Of a stretch of DNA of 64,000 bases, positions 57,001 to 64,000 are shown piece after piece. Numbering within the stretch: position 1 is the first letter of the stretch; every line of letters begins with the position of its first letter. This stretch comes from Dasypus novemcinctus (lineage: Eukaryota; Chordata; Mammalia; Cingulata; Dasypodidae). The position numbers and the translations under genes were made by a program. The stretch is from NCBI RefSeq assembly GCF_030445035.2, contig NC_080677.1, forward strand, positions 156,861,169 through 156,925,168. The letters run 5' to 3'. The notes beneath the pieces were generated by a model, which was not told the DNA's origin, did not search any database, and saw only the letters and a program-made list of their open reading frames with translations.

Positions 57001-57429
57001 TCTCTTTCCTCACAAATGCATATTTTAAATTTATATTACCTTTAAACAATTTATATAGCTTTCAACTTAAAAATCCAACAAACCCTTAAAAACCATCCAG
57101 TTCAAGAGAGGCAACCTCAGATGCCTACAGAGGCCCAGGGGCAATGGACGAGGGGTGAAGAGGGGTGGACAGGGTGTGACCGACTGGAAAGCTCACACCA
57201 GGTCTGGAGGGACGCAGCTCTCTGCTCCTGGCAAGTGTTGCCACTTGGGAATGAGGGTCAGCAATGCCTGATCTTCCACTTTTTAAAAGAGAAACTAGGA
57301 AATTCGACTGTCACATGAAATCCCCTGATTTTGAAATGTTGGCAATGAATCCAAATTTCTACAAACCCTGTCCTAGCCAAGTCTAACTCCAGTTTGTGAC
57401 TTCTTGGGTAGATGAATTGCTGCATTTAT
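57001..57429. other. Unique sequence, nothing recognised
   Basis: No gene or repeat is supported in this stretch. Confidence 0.45.
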
Positions 57430-57530
57430 TTTTTAATGAGGAAACAATTTCAGAAAGGTAGACAAGGTGCCTGGGATCACACTGCTGGATTTCGTGTCTG
57501 AACGGAGACTGTGATTTCGGGCACTGCCCG
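57430..57530 (-). mobile_element. MIR fragment
   Basis: 'taatgaggaaacaatttcagaaaggtagacaaggtgcctgggatcacactgctgg' follows MIR in reverse complement (gatgaggaaactgaggcacagagaggt...aaggtcacacagct). Confidence 0.7.
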
Positions 57531-57639
57531 ATATTGCCGTATTTGCTCTTCTTTGGAGGGTCTTCAACAGTTTGCTGACTTGGATTCTCAGATCCACCAG
57601 GACTTGTTCTGGAGTTGCTGCCTTTAATGAATGTACCTG

Positions 57640-57976
57640 GAACTTCCTATAATACCACCTCCTGCATCAAACCTACTCCAATTAAGTGGTGCCCCTAATC
57701 CCGGTCATGCAACCAGGCATCTTATTTTCCCTAGTTTTCTGCCAAATTCCCCAGTTCCTTTGCTTATAATTCTATATGCTACACTGGACATGAGCAGGGG
57801 CTCAGCCCATGCCCGTATTGGCTATAGCCATCGCAAATGACAATTTGGAATCCTACGAGCTCCTAAGGCTTATGAATTGTGCCTGAAACATGTTTGCATT
57901 TCCCCCCTCTAATCCAGTACTCACCATACCTGGCACCTAGTAGGTGCTCAATAAATGTTTGTTGAATGAATGCTGG
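57640..57976 (+). mobile_element. L2 3' end
   Basis: 'ccagtactcaccatacctggcacctagtaggtgctcaataaatgtttgttgaatgaatg' is a well preserved L2 terminus. The upstream part is probably L2 but diverged. Confidence 0.8.
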
Positions 57977-60530
57977 TCACTAATGGCTTGAGTAAGATGA
58001 AATATGAACATGTCAGAAGATTGATGGAAACCAGGACAGGTGGAATAGTGTGGAAATCAAAGTGTTTGGCATTGGTTGACAGGAACTAGCCATTCTAAAC
58101 AGCACAGGAGCTGTTAGTTCAAAGGAATTATTATTCAACAGGTATTTACAGAAGCATAATTAGAACCTTAAATTATGAATATCGTGAATCATTCTTCTCT
58201 GTGAAGGACATTAACCTCTTCAGTCAGTTCTCCAGCTCTGTCATGTATAGCTTACTGCCTTAAATTTATTACTACTAGGATGTCTCTATATATCCTTCCG
58301 GTTACATGGTTTCATGTTTTGTTTTTAATCTTAGGCCTTAAACTCATCGGTATCAGAGACTTCATTTACTGTCTCTTTATTTTCTGCTCACATTCCAAGA
58401 AGAGAGAACTTTTTGATAAAGGTGATCGTCATGAGAAAGCTACATAGGTTAAGAAAATAGAGGCACAGAAGCAAAAGATCCCCATCTCCACAGTGTGGTC
58501 TTTGTTGAAGGTGCAACCTGAAGTTCCATAACATCCTCCTTGTGTACACTTCTTCAGTACTGTTTCTTCTTGTCCAGCGTTTATGGCTTTCTAATTTGCT
58601 AGGATTCTTCCATACACAGTTCCTAATCCTCTGTGGGAAAACTCAGTGAAATACAGTTAGTAGGTTTTCAAGCAGTGAGATGAGAAAGCTTTCTAGGCCA
58701 GCATTAATTACTTAATGATGGTGTAGAGTAATTTCTAGGGGAATGTAAGTAGCACAAGAATAATTTTGCTTTCTACGCTCCCTTGTGAGCTCAAGATGGT
58801 AAGTACAAAGATTAATTAAATATATTATCTGAAGAACTCATTTCACTATATGTGCATTTTTTCCTCAATGTTTCTATTTCCTTCTTTCTAAATGTAAAAT
58901 GCCTGTTCCAGTAAAAAATACAATGTGAAGATGTTCTTTTTGCTTTTGGTCTGTTCTTACATAATCAACAGGAGGCTAAAAAGTGATGAGACTAAATTTT
59001 GGTACTGTGTTGTGCATTCTTATCACTTTATAGTCATAACAGAAAGATTTTTTATCCTTTTAAAAATGTTAAATGCAATTTTAAAAATTATTTTCTTATC
59101 CCAACTCCAAACATCATAGATATGAGGTATATTTTAAAACTCCTTCAAATTGATAGCTTTCCAGATGTAGGAAAATAAGAGGATGGAGGTTTAAATGGTT
59201 TAGTATGAGAAACTTCAAGTGTTTAAACATACACACACGTGTGTGTAAATATATTCACATGCACACATATTATATATGGCTATATATAGCTCAATTAAAT
59301 GGCCATTTATATTAGAGGAAACATCTGGTATGAATAGATCAGAACAGGTTGAAGTTCTTAAGGTTAGCATAGCAGTTCTTCAATAATCCTCAGTATCTTG
59401 AAAATGTTCTTCATCCCAGAGCTTCTTGATCATTTTATCCTAACAATGTGGCCACATACAGTGCTGAGACCCACATGGAGGTCCATACAAAGGTATTCCT
59501 GGGGTCGTTAGTGAGCAAGATTCTGACACCCATGGATCATGCTGTCATTCCCCGGACCCCTCCCCCCCCTCCAATTTCTTCAGAGTTATTGAGTGGCTCT
59601 CAGTTTACACACAGAAGTCCTGGAGTGGGCATCCAATTGCAAATTGTATCAGAGACCAATTATGAAAAGTTGACAGACAGAAATGAATAGAATGGACCAT
59701 GGTCACTGCTTATAGGTGAGATAAATGCTGCTTACTCAGGTACAATTGATGCATCAAAACGCTACCATTTTAAAGTAAGTTCCAAGTTAATTTGTTCAAC
59801 AAGTGTTCCTTGGGCACTTAACTATGTCCAGAGCATGATGCCCATGGGGGATAAAGTGGTGGGTCAGACGTAGCCCCTCTCACCATGATGACAATTTCTT
59901 TCTTTTCACTTATAAGCAAGATCAAGCTCATATTTAATGTTTTTAGCTAAGATTAAAAACAATCCTAGGGGCCTAAAGGATTCACTAGTGAGGCATAAAG
60001 CCAAGATTCTCAAACTCTGCCCAAACGTGTACCTGAGAGTCCTCTGCCTTCTCCAAGAGGGTTCTGCCATAATTAGTTAGAATTCCGCGTGTGTGTTCAG
60101 AGAGAGTAGAGTGGAAGGGATGGTATCAGAATCTCAGGACTTGTGTCGTTTGAAAAGTTCCTTCAGATAACTCTTGTACATTAGTTGTCTAAGGAAATTA
60201 CTAGTTTCTTCTTTTGGTGGAAAGGATGGATGCAATAATTCCTGTAAATATTCATGCTTGTGCTATTTTGAGTGTTAAACAATGGCAGCACAGGATTCTG
60301 GGGACTACACTGGTACAGTGTGGTAATGAACTTGTGTGACTTGGTGGAGCAAAAGGGATGCAGATGGGAAAAGGGAAGTCAGACTGATGAAGCCTCACAG
60401 AGAATGTGGGAAAGTGTATAACCTGAGCAGGGAAGACGTGGTCATTGGTGACAAAAACCACCAGTCAAACAAACTTTTGTTTTTGTTTTTGTTTTTGTTT
60501 TTTGCAGACAGATTAAAGAGTAAAATTAAA
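57977..60530. other. AT-rich unique sequence with small repeats
   Basis: A CA/TG/TA microsatellite lies at about 59229-59290. A reverse-complement L2 end may lie at about 59793-59880 (tgttcaacaagtgttccttgggcacttaac). A (GTTTTT)n run is at about 60475-60502 and an A/TA run at about 60528-60556. No gene is recognised. Confidence 0.45.
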
Positions 60531-60584
60531 AAAAAAAAAAAATATATATATATATACTTAAAAATATACCCAAGGTGGTATTGT

Positions 60585-60871
60585 GGGGAGTGGATGTGGC
60601 TCAAGAAGTTGGGTGCCCACCTCCCATTTGGGAGGACCTGTGTTCAGTTCCTGGTGCCATCTAAAGACAAGCAGACACAATGAGCAAGGAGCTGATATGG
60701 CTCAAGCAGTTGGATACCCGCTTCCCACATGGGAGTCCCAGGTTCAGTCCCCAGTGCCTCCTAAAGATGAGCAGACAACAAGTAGATACAAAGAGAAGAG
60801 ACAAGCAGAGACAGTGAGCAGATGAGCAGACAGATGATGGAGCCATTGGGGGGGGGGGGGAATGGGGGAAT
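60585..60871 (+). mobile_element. Dimeric tRNA-derived SINE
   Basis: Two consecutive head units: 'gagtggatgtggctcaagaagttgggtgcccacctccca' with 'gtgttcagttcctgg', and 'gagctgatatggctcaagcagttggatacccgcttccca' with 'aggttcagtcccc'. Each is followed by 'cctaaagangagcagac'. The 3' part is an 'agcagacaga' stretch and poly-G. Duplication acccaaggtggtattgt (60568-60584) and acccaaggtggcattgt (60874-60890), one mismatch. Confidence 0.88.
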
Positions 60872-61156
60872 ACACCCAAGGTGGCATTGTAAATTGGAAA
60901 TAACTGCTTGAAAAACAGCTTAATATCATCTAGAAAAATTGAAAATACATACTTCTTAAAATCTACATATTCCATTTTTCAGTATGGACCTCAGAGAAAC
61001 TGACACACATGTGAACAGGATGTTTTCCCAGGAATATTTACAGCATCATTTTTCAAACTAGCCCCAAATGGAAACAAGTCAAATGTCCATCAACAATAGT
61101 ATATCTCAATAAATTGTGGTACAATGGAGTGTTTTACAGCAATTAAGAACAAAAGC

Positions 61157-61581
61157 ATGGGAAGCGAACTTGGCCCAATGGATAGAGTGTCTGCCTACCA
61201 CATGGGAGGTCCGTGGTTCAAACCCCGGGCCTCCTTGACCTGTGTGGAGCTGGCCCATGCTCAGTGCTGATGCGCGCAAAGAGTGCCATGCCATGCAGGG
61301 GTGTCCCCCGTGTAGGGGAGCCCCACGCACAAGGAGTGCACCCCATAAGGAGAGCTGCCCAGCGTGAAAGAAAGTGCAGCCTGCCCAAGAATGGTGCCAC
61401 ACACAAGGAGAGCTAACAAAGCAAGATGAAGCAGCAAAAAGAAAAACAGATTCCCAGTGCTGCTGCTAAGGATAGAAGCAGTCACAGAAGAACACACAGC
61501 GAATGGACGCAGAGAGCAGACAACTGGGGGGCGGGGAGGGTAAGGGGAGAGAAATAAATGAAAACTAAATCTTTAAAAAAA
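61157..61581 (+). mobile_element. DAS-type SINE with exact target duplication
   Basis: Head 'gggaagcgaacttggcccaatggatagag', B-box ggttcaaacc, tail ending aaatctttaaaaaa. Exact duplication aagaacaaaagc at 61145-61156 and 61582-61593. Confidence 0.96.
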
Positions 61582-61830
61582 AAGAACAAAAGCTAAGGAA
61601 AACAAAACAACTTTAGCTACAGGTAACAATATGGAGGAATCCCACAAGCAGTGTTGACCGAAAGAAGCAGGATACAAAAAATTGGCATGCATTATGATTC
61701 AATTAATACAAAGGTCAAAAAGAAGTGCAAATAAATGATCACATTTGGGGATGTGTACATAGGTGATGAAACGAAAGAAAAATAAAGAACTGGCCATGAT
61801 AAAAGCTCAGGATCCTGGTGACCCCTCGGG

Positions 61831-64000
61831 TGGATGAGAGGGCTGTGGCTGGGACAGGGAGGAATTTGCTCCTCTCCCCTTAGCTTTCGGCAAGCACCCC
61901 TCACTTGATTTCTTCTATTTCATCTGGTACTATCTTGTGTGCTGATGTAGTCCCACCCAACCTTTCTTTCATAAGATTGTTTTCCTGTTAACTTTCACCG
62001 CATGGGAAGGTGGGTATCTCTTCTCCTTTACCTTAACTTCCCAGGAGTGTTTGTCAGTCTATGAGCTTCTTAAAGATGCATCTTGTATCAGATTTTGGAG
62101 ATTTATCCTGCAAGGTGCCGGAAGAGACTATCACTCACCGTGAGGACTTTGACACGGATTTGATGGTTTGTTAATTTGGTGCCACAAAGGATCCATGGAG
62201 AGGCACAGCAAACACAGGAAGAGGCAGGGTTGTGATGGGGTTGGAAGGGCGGAGTTGAGGTAAAACTGAAATCAAACAGTGTGAGAGGCTCAAAGCACAA
62301 GGGGGCTGTGGGTGAAGCCCGCCAGGCAGACTCTGGAGCCCTGTACACTAGGAAACTAGGAAGGGAAGAGAAATGTGGAATGCTGTGTCCAAACACCCCG
62401 TCACTGGAGCTCTGCACCTGGCTTAGAGATGGAGGCTGCTTCTCTGCGGCAAAGCGACCCCCAGCCTCCAATCTGCCAGGCAGGAGTGGGTGTTCCGTTT
62501 TCACTGATATCTCGAAGAGCAAAATTTGTGACAATCTGTGATGTTAGGGAACAAGTTCTTTTAGCTCTCAGTGTTAACTGACAAAAGCAGATTCTACAGA
62601 CGGGCATTAGCAGAACAAGTTGTAAAATTAAAGTTTGATCAAGACACTGAGAGACAGGAGATGTGAGATGCTTAAGTAAGTTGCCAGAGCTAGAAGGACA
62701 TTTTCAGAGGAAATAGCTTGGCCCCTTGGTGACGACCTTAAAAACACCTCACCCAAAATGAGATTACAAAGCAGCACGGGAAGAGGGATTAGGAAAGGAT
62801 CTCTGAAGATGTTTTCTTTGGCGAAAGCAATGATCTCATCCCCCTTACCCACTCCCCCCAAGACCCTCCTGAATCTCACTAGAGAGGAGCATCGACAAGA
62901 CTGAGGGGCGACTTGCCTTGTGGGTCCTCTGGGATGTGGAGTGTCTGATGTTTACCTGAGAGAAAGATGAGAGCAGCTCAGAGAGAGAGAAAGAGGAGGG
63001 GAGAGGGAAAAAGAGAAGAGGTAGATAAGTGGGTGGGGGGAAGTCAGAAATGGGGAGGGAGAGAGGCAGGGAGAGAGGAGGAGAGAGAGAGAGTGGGAGA
63101 GGAGGGAACCTTGTAGATGGATCTGCACTGGTGGAATCTGTAGCGTGAAACCAGAAACCAAGGTGGAAGCAGGAGCCCAAGATGGCCACGTGGCCCATAT
63201 CACAGGAAGCACAGCTGGCTTTTCCAGTGCACATCCCTAAGAATTCAGATGCATCTGAGAGGGACCCCACAGGCATTGATGATTGGCTGGGCTCAGAGAG
63301 TGGACATACTCCTGGTGACAGCACCGGTGGAGTCTGAACCTGCTTTTGCCTCCCTCCCCTTGCATTAGGAATTGGGGGCAGGGTCTGTGGGGGGACGAAG
63401 TCAGAGGCATGCTTGCTTTGGGGTCCTGCTGGGGTAGTGGAAGGAAAGCCTCTTTTTGAATGAAGTTTGAGGTATTGATCAAGATAATGGCCTTTACATT
63501 TACATTTCTGAATTAAAATTGCTTCTTGGCTTAAACTGACCAGAGGACTTTGTACTACTTGCAGCCATCAGAAAAGTTATGGGACCCCCCAAGTTTCCTT
63601 CCAGAGACAGAGGCAGATCTCCTGAACAGCAGCAGACAACGGTTAGTCATTTGTTTACATCCCCCCTTACTGTGTCTCATCTGAGCTGCCACCATGTCAT
63701 CATTGATGGATGCTCACCAACTTAGCAAGTGCTTCTGCTCTTTAAATAACTTGAGGCCAACAGGTATACTTTGGACAGGGAAAAAGGAAATTGGTAGAAA
63801 ACCTAAAAGGGCATGGCAACTTGAAACTGGAAAGGACAAGGGTGGTTGGTGTGTGGGAAACAAAGGGAGTATAGAAGTTTCCAGAGAAAGCTGGCAGCCA
63901 CCCTTAGAGCTTTAGCCTTGGCCTCTGTGCCTCCACATTAGCGGGAAACCCTAGGTGCAGAGTTGCACCTAGAGCCGCCTACTGGCTTGGAAACACGAGG
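61831..64000. other. Unique sequence, no gene recognised
   Basis: A purine-rich GA tract covers about 62955-63115. Open frames opposite it are low-complexity Ser/Pro/Leu runs. No exon or retrocopy is recognised to the end of the window. Confidence 0.5.
62955..63115. repeat. Polypurine (GA-rich) tract
   Basis: About 160 bases that are almost all A and G on the plus strand, with gagagag and ggagagg motifs. Confidence 0.9.

Larger units (their letters stand above)
60557..61830 (+). mobile_element. Old L1M ORF2/3' end with two SINEs inserted
   Basis: 'gtgaacaggatgttttcccaggaatatttacagcatc', 'ggaaacaagtcaaatgtccatcaacaatag', 'attgtggtacaatggagtgttttacagcaattaag' and 'atatggaggaatcccacaagcagtgttgaccgaaagaagcagg' are the sense strand of the L1 ORF2 C-terminus and 3' UTR. 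SINEs at 60585-60871 and 61157-61581 interrupt it. Confidence 0.8.

Noticed and set aside
62845-63324. 159-residue minus-strand frame
   Set aside because: It lies across the GA-rich tract, and the repeats of LSLSP and SLPLSLP are low-complexity.

Overview
This is mammalian nuclear DNA, almost certainly from an armadillo (Xenarthra, Dasypus-like). About twenty copies of a tRNA-derived SINE with the DAS design (tRNA-like head with a GGTTCAAACC B-box, GC-rich body, (AAAT)n tail) are present, and I associate that family with armadillos. They sit on a background of old mammal-wide repeats (MIR, L2, L1M, MaLR-type LTRs, hAT MITEs). I found no intact protein-coding gene or confident exon, so the window reads as intergenic or intronic sequence. 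Species and repeat names come from memory of the families, not from a search.

Layout. 1-5.6 kb: a SINE, GC-rich unique sequence, a CpG-rich block (2.73-3.34 kb) and a processed pseudogene of TSPAN3 on the minus strand (3.99-5.61 kb). 5.7-12 kb: old L2 and MIR, two SINEs, and a degenerate processed pseudogene of PAFAH1B2 on the minus strand (10.98-11.88 kb). 12.1-13.2 kb: a solo LTR with an exact 5-bp target duplication, interrupted by a SINE. 13.7-28.4 kb: several old LTRs, a younger L1 3' end inserted in an older L1M end with a 14-bp target duplication, an ERV LTR, a hAT MITE and more SINEs.

28.84-38.66 kb: the most informative object, a near full-length L1 on the minus strand with recognisable 5' UTR, ORF1 and ORF2. 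It is split by (a) a 3-kb retro-insertion that joins a piece of L1 ORF1/ORF2 to the 3' end of an unidentified polyadenylated mRNA and itself carries three SINEs, (b) another SINE, and (c) a second copy of the 12.1-kb solo LTR family. Without these insertions the L1 is about 5.9 kb.

38.7-64 kb: mostly unique AT-rich sequence with scattered SINEs, MIR, L2, a hAT MITE, old L1M fragments, MaLR-type LTRs and simple repeats. Nothing here works as an operon or pathway. The biology visible is a record of L1-driven retroposition (SINEs, two processed pseudogenes, one chimeric retrocopy) and old retroviral LTR insertion.
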